NCBI GenBank assembly: GCA_948567375.1
Contig: OX419758.1
Span: 11,165,001-11,229,000, forward strand
Source of the DNA: Lunularia cruciata
Taxonomy: Eukaryota; Streptophyta; Marchantiopsida; Lunulariales; Lunulariaceae
Length of the DNA stretch: 64,000 bases
Reading direction: 5' to 3'
The notes under the pieces were generated by a model. It saw only the letters and a list, made by a program, of their open reading frames with translations. It searched no databases and was not told the origin of the DNA. The translations under genes and the position numbers were made by a program. Positions 11,181 to 21,982 of the stretch are shown here, in pieces (within the stretch, counting starts at the first letter, position 1; each line of letters opens with the position of its first letter).

Positions 11181-13387
11181 TGTATCACTAGTAAGCTCAA
11201 TTCAAATACCTAGTCCTTTCAAAGCACCCAAATCCTTCATATTGAAGGCAAAAAAACTCATGTAGCTCCTCAAGAACATCCAAACTCTTTGTCTTTCTCC
11301 TCTTGTAAGCTTGGGTCCAATGTTTGGCTCTGAAGTATCCTCTATAACTGATTTAGGAGTGGAAGATGCACTGACTTGCTGCTATCCAAGCCCTTGGGAG
11401 AAGTAACATCATGCCTCAACCGCTAGAGTCCCCAACCTCAGAGTAAAATACTCTCTCTACTTTGGCTGCAAGTTCCACACATCTTCTATTTGCATCCCAA
11501 GTAGACCAAGGGTGTAACCCAAGTAGACTATGCTCACATGGATGAACTCCAAGCACACCATGCTTACTAGTAGCCACTTGTTGTGTCCCAAGAATACCAT
11601 GTCTACTTGGTCCATCACTCCTAACATGTGCTTGAATCATCTTGATAGGCATAGAGTTCACAAGTGTTTGAGTGGTGATGGCTACCAAGTGCATCATATG
11701 CTACTTTACTAATCCAAAGCTCACAATCCAAGTCAAATAGTTTAGGTCCATTGCCTAACCTAACACCTAACACTTGAATACCTTTGGCATTACTGAAATG
11801 GCAATGATACTAATACAGAAACCCATTGCTCGCTCTCTCTCATTAGCATTAGGCTCGACCAACTATTGTAACTATGAGTCCCAAACAAGTCCAAGACCTC
11901 TTTTTGAAGAAGCATGTGAGCTTGGGAAACTCATGAGCGTGAGTAAAGTGGCTCTAGGCTACCCAATAAGATTCACCAGTGCTATATGTGACCTATCAAC
12001 CACTACCACTATTTGAGACTCATGCCTAACATCCAAAATATCATCAACAATAAGGTGAGCTAGCCGTTGAATACCATCATAGGCACATTGTAAAATGTCT
12101 TTAGGTAAGAGGTTTGTACACCAAAGACAAAGATAAGGGGCCCATAATTCAACTCTAGTTTCATCTAACAACATGGCAATTCATATTCAAGAATGGACCT
12201 TATGTATACTCACCACTACCCATGTGCAAGAATCACCCATCAAAGGGATGTTCTCCAAAACGTAGGCTAGAGAAACGGATTGATGAACCTAGAGATGTCA
12301 TAGTATATGTAACATCTCCCAAAACACAATAAAATGGGGATCCTGAAGACCATGACCTTGGCTAGCATGGGTATGTCCTTGATATGGCCATCCAAAAATC
12401 ACCAAGTGAATGGGACTATATCTTTCTAGATTCTATGCTCCCAACAAGGAAATGTCTATTAGTAAGGTCTTTTGGTAACTTAACTATTGATATTGGTAAT
12501 AACTCAAGATATCAATAGGCCAAGTGTGCCACATGAAGAAGAGAGACTTGCCAAAAAATCTCATCTTTCTCTTCATACCATATACTTGCATGTAGTACTA
12601 CAACTAGTCTAATGTTAATCACACCAAACAACTCCAATATGCATACTCACTCTATTGGATATTGCCAAGCAATAAGTGTGGCATCCAAAGGTGACAAGGT
12701 AATAGAATCTAAGGACTCATCCTCATATTGGTCTCTTGGTGATACAAGGGCTCCACTCCAAGTTTGATACACCAACTAATCTACATGTTGTTGAAATATC
12801 TCCCCAAAACTCCACAATAGAACATCCAAGATGGATGGAGTAATTTCACTTGATTCTAAATCTAAGTGATCTCTTTTGGTATTGGGGTATCTTTTGCATG
12901 GGCATTCTCCTCTAACAAATCACCAGGCCAAGTAAAAGAATCATTGAAAGCTAAAATTGATGCCATGGTCCTTGATTATAGTGAGCCAAGTTCACTTCCA
13001 AATCTGGCCAGCCTTCATCATTAGTCAACGCTGCCTTGCTTTGCTTCAACTCTTATAAGTTCAGGTAGTTGACATCCACATTAGCCTTTGGTAAAAGTGG
13101 GTAAAGTACATACCTTACTAGCAGTCTCGGCACAAGGAGTGAGGACATTTTTCCCTTACATGCACTAGGGCTTGACAATTAGCATAGAAAAAGTTGTTTA
13201 GAGGTGGTTGTTTGGGCTCTCAACAACTTGATGCCAAGTGGCTAGAAGCTCCACAATTATAACACACACTAGTCGGGGAAGTTTTCTTTGGAGGATAAGC
13301 TTTTCATGGTGGCTCATTACCAACATACCCAATCAATGCATATCAAGAGATAAGCGAAAGAGGTAGTTGCAATAGTGTAGGAGGTAC
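11181..13387 (-). pseudogene. GypA middle region, mostly unreadable
   Basis: This lies between the hAT insertion and the solo LTR at 13388. On the minus strand a 71-codon open stretch (12174-11959) contains WAPYLCLWCTNLL and LAHLIVDDILD but no motif I can name. By position it should hold the gag end, protease and the start of reverse transcriptase. The CCHC knuckle at 13223-13264 is the only clear motif. Confidence 0.4.
13223..13264 (-). other. CCHC zinc knuckle of GypA gag
   Basis: The minus strand reads CYNCGASSHLASSC, an exact C-x2-C-x4-H-x4-C retroviral-type zinc knuckle (nucleic-acid binding in gag). Confidence 0.75.
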
Positions 13388-13860
13388 TGTAACACCTATT
13401 TATGCATGTGTGTGGTATTGTGATATTTAGCTTGGTATTACAAGTACTTGAGAGATATTATTTATATAGAGATAAAGGATGATTCTACATTAGTCATGAT
13501 TAGCTAAAGTTAGTCATAGCTAAGATAGAGTGGAATATACCCATGTGAATGGATATTCATTTCTACTTTTTGACTTTACTTGACTTTTAGTCTAGTAACT
13601 TGAGTTACTAGGGTAATTAGTAACTTTGGTACGTAACTATTTCACAAGTATATAAACAAGGGGTGAGGAGGTACTCATCGTCCTTTCATTTGCAACTATC
13701 TCTCTCTCATTGAGTTCCTTAGTGAGCAATGTCTTGAGTCTTGAGGTGTTAGCTTTGGAGGAGTATGATGGAGTTGGGATTCCTTGCCTTCTTAGTCCAT
13801 GGTGCGCTACCATAATAGCCATCAGAGGTTCATCTTGAGTGAGAGACAGGCCGGATCATA
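13388..13860 (+). repeat. SoloC-1: solo LTR of family C (internally shortened)
   Basis: Starts TGTAACACC, contains a TATA box (GTATATAAACAAGGGG, near 13649) and ends near GGCCGGATCATA. It is about 473 bp against about 689 bp for the full copies because about 220 bp in the middle is absent. Flanks GGTAC and AGTAC look like an imperfect 5-bp duplication. It interrupts GypA gag; the matching uninterrupted site is visible in GypB near 16825. End positions are uncertain by 2-3 bp. Confidence 0.8.
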
Positions 13861-15556
13861 GTACTTCATGTATCACAAAGACCTGATCATCTTCCTCCAC
13901 ATAATATTCCTTTGTTTCCCACTCTTGTACCCACTCCATTTGATGCACCAAGGAAAAAGGATGGTTTGATAGACACTTGGTATTGGCATGTCCCGGTTTT
14001 CCATAGGTGGTACTCTAGATATTGGGTCAAGTATACCAAGGGAACTTCCTTCCTTCCTTTGTGCTAACCATCTATACCTTAAATTCAGCAAACTCCTTGA
14101 TGAATTCTTCTAACTTGGATCCCAATTGCATAAGGATCTTCTAATGGGAGTCTATCTTTGGTCTCCAATACCTTGCTTTTCTTTACGCCTTTCCTGTTCA
14201 TCTTCCAAGGAGGACTATAAGGATGTAGTTGGGCTAGAAAAATCAAAAGACACCAAAGGTGGCCTTCTCTTTATTCTTGTTGTTGGTTTCTTTGCAGATG
14301 TAACTTACCTACATGATTCATCTTGGATAACTCATCCAATTTTGTAGACTTGACAACTAGATCTAACATGTCATGAACTTGTTCCTTTGCAAGACTCAGA
14401 GCTCCATAGGCAGTACTCCTAAGAACCATGCCATTAATTGGGCATTTGAGTATCCTAGGGTAGCTCCTTGCCAAGGAACTTGACCCAACAATCTTTGAAA
14501 GTGCTTTGTGTAGTCTATCAACTTTTCATTCTTCTTTCTCTCGAGAATATTAAGGGTAGTGGAGATGTTGGCTTTGTAGTCCAATTCTCAAAACCACTCC
14601 AGAAATATTTCTTGGACTATAGGCTAATCTTGCATGTTTGTTGGATCCTACATCAACATGTGTATACCAATTTTGTGCCTCTTTCAAAGTAGGCTCAAGA
14701 ATATTCAAAGTTGGTCTGCATCATCATCTTCTTTATTAGCTACCAATATAGCTTTGAGCTCCCTCATGAACATATTCAAGGTTTTCTTTTGCATCCTTCA
14801 TTTTGAACTTTTGGTAGTTTTGCCTCATGAAGAGTGCATGGTTTGCCATGCCAAACAAGAAGCCTCAAGTTAGCAAGTATGGTCTGGCTGGGAGTGAGTT
14901 TGAACAAGTCCCAATCAGGCTCACAGCTTGGAAAGGTCTCTTCCTCCACCTTGCAAATAGGTAGCTCTATAATGGTATCTATGGAGGCATACATATATGG
15001 GTGTGTACTCTCAAGCACCATAGAAACTTCAAATTTTTGCTCTTAGACAAAGAGGTCTATTGGTGTTGGTGATGGCACCCTTTCCCTTGGACTCAAGGGG
15101 AAGTTGGATTCAATTCAAGAGCATCCTTCTAACCATGCTCTTATGGTACCTCCTTGTCTCCTCCTTCCTTGGCATCTGATGTTTAATTGGCGGCACTGGT
15201 TGGGGATGAAACCATGAAGTTTAGGAAAATAGGAAAAAATTCATGGGCAAGGCTCTTGAGTCTTAATTCTCCTCTATTCAACAATATTGCACTATATTGT
15301 GCTTTGTTTTTCTCTCAAGCTGAGATACCTTGGCTAAAGTGTTTTGATCTTGTGTGGAGCACCATGTAGCTTTGTGTTTCTTTTTACTCCTAGTTTCTCT
15401 CCATTCTTGAGAACGGGGGGGGGGGGGGGGGGGGGGGGGGGGGAGGTATGTGCAGTGATGATTGGCTAGTAATATATTCTTGGATATTCATTGCCTCAAC
15501 TTTGTTCACCTCTAGGAACTCCAAGGAGTGTATCTTTGGTAGCAAGAAAAAAAGTA
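13861..15556 (-). pseudogene. GypA gag region and 5' leader
   Basis: The minus strand has gag-like phrases, for example KNEKLIDYTKHFQRLLG in an open stretch at 14584-14396, resembling the capsid phrase E-L-xx-Y-xx-R-F of plant gypsy gag. A second diverged copy of this sequence lies at 16741-17999 (GypB), so the two elements are relatives. The 5' leader next to the LTR includes a run of 29 G (15415-15443). Confidence 0.65.
15415..15443 (+). repeat. 29-base poly-G run
   Basis: An uninterrupted run of 29 G lies in the 5' leader of GypA (poly-C on the element's sense strand). Such runs can form G-quadruplexes and are also sites of polymerase slippage and sequencing error. Confidence 0.9.
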
Positions 15557-16740
15557 TATGACAACCTAATGTCAACTTACTAATAGTATAATTGGTAAGA
15601 ATAGATTTATCCCACAAGGATATGGTTCAAAAATGGTTAGAATTGAGAGGGAAGTGTCCCATTGTCATAGTTTGTCTATTTTTATATCTTTATCCTTTTG
15701 GGTAGGAACTATTCCCAAATGAAGGTAATGCATCCTCAAAAATGCACTATAGAAAAAAATCAAATCACTTCTGCAAAAGATATACTATTAATGTTATATT
15801 TGAGTGTGATGATTCAATGATGGTCAATGATCTCAAAGGTCTCTTCTTGTAGTTACCTATGTCTTGCCATAGTGCTAATGAGAACTTTCGAACTTCCTAG
15901 AAGGCATTTCCACTAATACACTATAGGTTTGTGACACATTGGACTTTTTGCTATATATGGTATTTCACAATACTCAAAACCCTTAAATACATCACCCCAA
16001 GTCTTCAGGACTCCCAAGGATCCAACACCCTAGTCAAGCCTATATGCTTTCTTGCACTCCAAAACTTGCATTCTTATTTTGAGTTCCTTACCACTACTCA
16101 ATCCAACAATCATGATGCAACATTGACATTAATATAATCAGGATCTTGGAGGTCCTCACATATCTTCCTCAAGATAGAACCCAATTTTATACACACAAGC
16201 AAGTAGACTATGCATGCGCAAATTAAACAAAAAGGTGTGATTTGGGATTTTGGGACTGAACCTGCATTATGTTGGGATGATTCCATTTATACCTCATACT
16301 GCAAAAAGATGGGGTGCATCTATTGCTATGCAATGTCATGATCCCATGAGTAACTCCTAAACCAATTAAGGTTAACCCTAATATACCTACCTTATTGTTC
16401 TAATTAAATGTTGTGATCACACAACCTACAAGAGATACCTTACTATACACTCTACTAGTCATATGACTCCATCTAGGCATCATGAGAATGGCCTTGATGA
16501 CATGGAAATTATAAAAATGTTCTATTGTACATCAATACTAAGTACATATATAGGATCTTTACAAAAGTCATGACTTGGGAGTGGTTTCACTCAGATGGTC
16601 TCAAGATAGTCTCCCTTTGATGGTGAGATGAATCCAATCATCACTCCATCTATTATTTGATTACATTTGTGTAGATTTTGCTTACTACTTGGAGTACAAG
16701 CCATAAATTCAATCTATTAATGCTAAACTAAATTCTATCT
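15557..16740 (-). repeat. GypA 5' LTR (partial), subfamily 2 of the 4-kb LTRs
   Basis: The left end TATGACAACCTAATGTC matches the LTR ends at 18000 and 40207 (TGTGACAACCTAGTGTC in the same orientation). The interior is closer to those at 47808 and 52209, sharing a CACAAGGATA block. A TATA-like TATATATG lies at about 16538-16550 on the plus strand. The right boundary is where GypB sequence begins; the remainder of this LTR was not found. Confidence 0.55.
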
Positions 16741-17999
16741 ACTAAATGCTAAACAAATTACTAAGAAAAAGGGAAAAGGATTGCATAAGGAGGCACAAGG
16801 TGGGCTGCCATAGTAAAGTAGGAAGTACCTCTTGTACCACAATGACTATCATCTTCCTCCACATAATATTCTTGCTTCTCCAACTCATGAAACCATTCTA
16901 TTTGATGTACCAAGGAAGAGTGTCAATTAGAAAAATATTGTGTATTGGGATGTCTTGGCTTCCCACCAGTAGTGCACCATATGGGCCACATCTACAAAGG
17001 GATCTTCCTCCTTCCCTTTGCACCAACCATATGTACCTTGATGTCTACCAACTCCTTGATGAGTTCTTCTAAATTGGATCACATTTAAGAAGTGGATTTT
17101 GGATTGGTATCCACCTTTGTCCTACAAACACCTCATCATTCCTTCATCCACTTTTTCTCATCTTTCAAGGCATACAATGAAGGAGTGTCTATATTGGATG
17201 AGTCAGATGATGACAAAGGTTGCCTTTGGCTTGATTGTTTTGTTGGCTTTCTCTTTTTTTTGCCCTTGGGAAGATTTCCTCTCAAGAGTCATCCTGGCTC
17301 ATATAGTTCTGCGGACTTGATGACCCCTCCCTACATCTTGTGATCTTGCTCTTTAGCAAAGACTTGAAGTTCAGAAGGTAGTCCTCCCAAGAATCATATC
17401 ACTGCTTGAGCATCCAAGTAGCCTAAGGTTGCACCTCTCCTAGGGACTCAACAAAGCAAACTCTAAAATCTCTCCATGTAATCTATCAACTTCTTGGATT
17501 TCTTATGCTCCAAACTATTGAGGGTGGAAAAGACATTGGCCACAAAATATAATTCTCAAAAATGTTCCAAGAATAGTCTCCTTGTGGTTGGCCAAAAATC
17601 TTCCACTTTCTCAAGATTTTGGCTTATTTGTCTAACATATAGATGTGAGTCTGATTTTGAGAGCAATCTTGCATGTTAGTTCTTCTATGAAGAGTTCCCA
17701 TGGAATTTTCAGCAATTGCTTTTATTCTTTTGCATGCAGCACGTCCTATTCTTTTTTGCAAGAGCTAGGGCCAAGGAGTCAGTCCATTATCTATTTCTAT
17801 TTTTCCTCCAAGGTGAAGAGTATCACCTTGAGCAGTAAATTGCTCAAAGTTGGGGATTTGATCTCTCTTGAATGCTCTCAACTCACAAGGGATGTAAATG
17901 TCCATTGATACTAGAGTCATTGGCAACATTTATTGCCTTGTCTACTTCCACTTCTAGCCACTCCAAGGAATTTATCCCCAACAGTAGTGCCAAAAGGCA
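16741..17999 (-). mobile_element. GypB: internal gag fragment of a Ty3/gypsy element
   Basis: This stretch is collinear with GypA 13870-15556 (shared landmarks: the CATCTTCCTCCACATAATATTC block at both loci and a CTCCTTGATGAGTTCTTCTAA-like block), so it is gag plus 5' leader on the minus strand. It runs directly into the PBS and the 4.2-kb LTR at 18000. The pol part is missing. Fossil with several breaks. Confidence 0.65.
17975..17992 (-). other. GypB primer-binding site, tRNA-Asp-like
   Basis: The minus strand next to the LTR end reads TGGCACTACTGTTGGGGA, resembling TGGCGCCGTTGCCGGGGA, the PBS of Athila/Tat-type plant elements as I remember it. Its position 7 bp inside the LTR end supports reading 18000-34952 as a true LTR. 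Confidence 0.5.
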
Positions 18000-18054
18000 T
18001 GTGACCACACAATATTAACATAATAATAATATAAATGGTAAGAACATGTTTTTT

Positions 18055-18742
18055 TGTAATACTTATTTATGCATATATGTACTATTGTGATATTTAGTTT
18101 AATATTATAAGTACTTGAGAGATATTATATATATAGAGATAAAATATAATTCAACATTAGTCATGATTAGCTAAATTCAGTCATAGCTAAGATAGAGGGG
18201 AATTTACTTTAGAGGAGGTGGAAAAGATGAGCACCACTATTTTGGATTCTAATGTATTGACTTGGTATTATACCTAAGTGTTTGGCTTTGAGGAAAGAGT
18301 TGAGAACTCTTGGACCAAAAGTCTTTTTGCTTTGGATTCTTCTATAGTCCAAAGATAGCCCATGTAAAGGAATCATTGACTTAGTGGTTAGGTCAAGATA
18401 TGACCATATGCTTAGGAGAATATTCCCATGACTATGGATCTTCCTTTAGAATTTTGACTTTATTTGATTTTTAGCCTAGTTACTTGAATTACTCCAATAA
18501 TTAGTAACTTTGGTACATAACTATTTCACAAGTATATAAACTAGGAGTGAGGAGGTACTCATCAACTTTTCATTTGCAACTATATATCTCTCATTGAGTT
18601 CTCTAGTGAACAATTTTTTGTCTTGGAGTGTTTGCTTTGGAGAAGTATGAGGGAGTTGGGGTTCTTTGCCTTCTTAGTTAATAGTGTGCTGCCATAATAG
18701 CCATCAGAGGTTCATCCTGAGTAAGAGATAGGATGGCTCACA
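18055..18742 (+). repeat. SoloC-2: solo LTR of family C, full length
   Basis: About 688 bp, starting TGTAATACTTATTTATGC and ending GGATGGCTCACA. It contains the TATA box AAGTATATAAACTAGG near 18535. It interrupts the 3' terminal part of the GypB LTR. No clear target duplication was seen. Confidence 0.8.
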
Positions 18743-18873
18743 GTTCCCTTGAAGATATGGGCTGGAAGTGACTAAAAGTGAAGCCAACATGTCATAATGT
18801 CACAAATGCTCTATTCTTGCTTGTTTAATCCCTTGGACAAGAACCATTACAACAAGAAGGTAGACACCCATTG

Positions 18874-19037
18874 TGGCATCCTTTGAAAGAGAAATTTACA
18901 ACCATACTACAAAAGATCTTATCTAATAAGCTCTTGATGGTGGTGGTTTGCATTATGGCATCCTTCAAAAAGAGAAATTAACAACCATACTCACAAAATA
19001 TTTCATGTAATAAGCTCTTGATGATGGTGGTTTGCTT
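18874..19037 (+). repeat. Two tandem units of about 82 bp in the GypB LTR
   Basis: TGGCATCCTT...GGTGGTTTGC occurs twice in direct succession (18874-18955 and 18956-19037) with some differences. The related LTRs at 33660 and 39940 have one unit, so this is a local duplication. Confidence 0.7.
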
Positions 19038-21300
19038 CACACCAAAGGTCTCTTCCACTTGAAGAGCCTCTTTACACAAAAGGAGTAGTAGCTTGCCAAA
19101 AGGTATTTCACCATGAAGGTTGGTTTTCAAGCCAAATGCCATCACTGATTATGGACATCCTTTCCAAGAAGGCACAATCCCCACAAAATCCAAAATTGGT
19201 TGTCTACTTGGCTTTTCTATTGTGGTACTCTCAATGTTCCATCATTTTGAGAGACTTTCCTCACATTAACTTTGCCTATTTAGAATGTCAAGAGTAACTT
19301 CCTTGATTTATATGAATTTCCTAAGCAAGTACTCAAACACTCATTTGTGTAGAATATCAAGGGTAATTTTCTTGATACAATGAGACTTGCCTAAACACAT
19401 ACTCAACACACACTCCTATTGCAAGATTCCTTACTTCTATTTGACCAAGTATACAATCAAAGATGTAAGTGAAAGTAATTCTGCACAAAGAGTAGAGAAA
19501 TCCTTTGAGCTCAATACTTTGACTTTGAAAGAAGTGAACATAACTTCTTTGAGTCACAGCCCATATATATAGTTTTCCTACTTCTTAATGAAGATGATCA
19601 ATGGCTAAGGATTTCTAGAAATCTTTTAACTAATCCTAAGTGCAACTAAGAGGTGATTGCACATTTGTTGCCAACATAACTACTCACTTGTTGCTTACTT
19701 GAGATGTAATTGCAATCTTGTAATATTTGGGTATAGAATCATCCTAAGTCTATAAAGCATTTCAGGCCAAAGCCCTTCTAGGACAAAGAACTTTCCAAGG
19801 CCAAAGATAGTTATAGGCCAAAGGTGAGTTCTATACTTCACATATGTCTACTTATTTCTTTCTGGCTAAAATATCTTTGTCCTAAAATCTATTGCAATGA
19901 ACTACCTTAATTATCAAATTGGTATTCTATGATCTCCTCCAATAGGGTCTTTTTGTGGACTCCTCAAATTTCTTTGAGGTGTGCTAGTGTGGTTGATTGG
20001 ATAGTTGCTATATGTGCTCATCCATATACAACTTCACCATCAGAGCATGCACTTGGGATCTTGAATCTTGAGCATTCAACTTCTCCAATAAGGACTCTAA
20101 TACCTCCTCCATAATTCCCACCAACTGATTCTTAGCCATCTCCATCATTGCCAAGATTGTGGGCTTCTCCAAGTCTTGTGCTCTTCCTCCTTCTCCTTAA
20201 TGTTTTTTGCAAGCTTCTTTACTTGTATCTTGGCCACTTGTAGCTCCTCTTGATGTTGCAATTTTGCTACAACAAAGACCACCTTTACCTTTTCAAATTT
20301 TCTCCTTAGCACATCAATTTCTTTTGTCTAAGCCTTTACCTCCTCCTCAAGCTATGTTTGGTAGTATGCTTCTTCCTTGAGATCTTTCTCCTCTTGCACC
20401 TTCTTGTCCAAATTTGCTCCTTCTTCCTTGAGCTTGGCTGCCTCTAATGCCAAGTTTCCCATCTCCAAATGCTAAGCATAACCTCCACCAATTTGTCTTG
20501 TGCTTTTGTTTGTTCCTAAACAACCCTTGCGCTAATTGATGGAGATGAATTATGAGTGCAACTTAATCAATAACCTTCTCATGGCACTTCTTGTACATGG
20601 AAGAATTTTTTCCATCAATTCCAACATAGGGCCTATTGTGTGTACAACCAACTTGGAGAGAAGCACCACAAGCACTGGTGCATCATCCCTCACACTTGAG
20701 CTAGCTTCCTTCACCATTCTGATTGAGGCTAAAAGTCCACTCTTCTCCTTTTTGATCTTGAGAAAGAGCATGAATTCTTCTTGATTGGGTTCCTCTCTCA
20801 TCAATCCAAGGACTTGGATCTTGGACTAGCTCTCATCTTAAAGACCACCTTCCAATTGAAGCCCTCTCTCTAGCTGAATTTCACCTTCAACATGAAGTTC
20901 TCCCTTGGCATGGCAAGAGCCTGCATCTTCTGCCATGTCTTCCACATAGAGTACTTCTTCCTCCTTGAGTACTCCTTCTTCTTGCAACTTTGCTTCTCCT
21001 ATTTGTGGAAACAAGGGAAATCTTACTATCCTCGGGCTCTAGGCTACATTCTTTGTGGGGCTAGAAGGTCCAACTTCTCCATCAAATCTTCCTATAGTAG
21101 GTATTCTTTCTTTTATTGGAAGATCATTCTTCATCCCTAGAGGAATTTGGGCCATTTTAATTCTCCACTCTGGTCCTTGGTTACCTCTTTGTCCAAAGAT
21201 ATTATGATTCAAGTGAACAATTGCTTGCTAGTGGTGGATGTGGGGTTTTATTGTGGTCCAATGCCACCTTTATCCTCTACTTCTTTGTCCATGAAGGTCT

Positions 21301-21982
21301 TGTAACACCCATTGGTGCATGTATATTCTTTAGGGATATTAAGTTTGGTATTGCAAGTGGTGGAGAAATATTGTATATATGGAGTTTAGCTAAGCTTCTA
21401 CATTAGTCATGATTAGCTAGAGTTAGTCTCAACTAAGATAAGGTAATGCTATTCTAGAGGAAGGGAAAAAGTGTGAGCACCACTATTTTGTCTTCTAGTG
21501 TATTGACTTTGAGGAAAGGGTTGAGAACTCTTTGAGCATACAAACCTTGTTGGTGCAGATTTTTTCTATAGTCCAAAATTAGCCCATGTGAAAAAATCCT
21601 TGACTTAGTTGGTAGGTGAGGATAAGACTGCCTACTCATGGGATTATTCCCACATGCTTGGATATTCCTTTAGACTTTTACATTTTATTTGACTTCTAGT
21701 CTGGTAACTTGAGTTACTCCAATAATTAGTAACTTGAGTTACTCCGGGTAGTTAGTAACTTTGGTGTGTAACTTTTTCATAAATATATAAGCTAGGGGTG
21801 AGGAGGTGCTAATCATTTTTTCATTTGCAACTATCTATCTCTCATTGAGTTCTCAAGTGAACAATATCTTGAATCTTGGAGGAGCCTTGGGGGAGTGTGA
21901 TGGAGTTGGGATTCCTTGCCTTCTTAGTCCATGGTACTACCTTAATGGCCATCATAGGTTCATCCTAATTGAGAAACAGGCC
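21301..21982 (+). repeat. SoloC-3: solo LTR of family C
   Basis: Starts TGTAACACCC and ends near GAAACAGGCC, with flanks GGTCT and GGTCC (4 of 5 match). The host LTR's uninterrupted sequence (compare 37455-37500) supports the junction. It contains TATATAAGCTAGG near 21785. About 682 bp. Confidence 0.8.

Larger units (their letters stand above)
1..16740 (-). mobile_element. GypA: Ty3/gypsy retrotransposon fossil, interrupted, left end open
   Basis: Minus-strand element read from right to left: 5' LTR (15557 to about 16740), gag (about 15350-13200, ending in a CCHC zinc knuckle), an unresolved middle part, reverse transcriptase and RNase H (about 3240-2000) and integrase core (about 1480-984). 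A hAT transposon occupies 3273-11180 and a solo LTR occupies 13388-13860. The integrase has the phrases HFSKWIEL, EVLTDQGT and DHHMASQDH, matching the Ty3/gypsy integrase core family. The element is degenerate with many breaks. The 3' LTR is not in the window, so total length is unknown. Family placement as Ty3/gypsy is firm; lineage within it is not. Confidence 0.8.
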
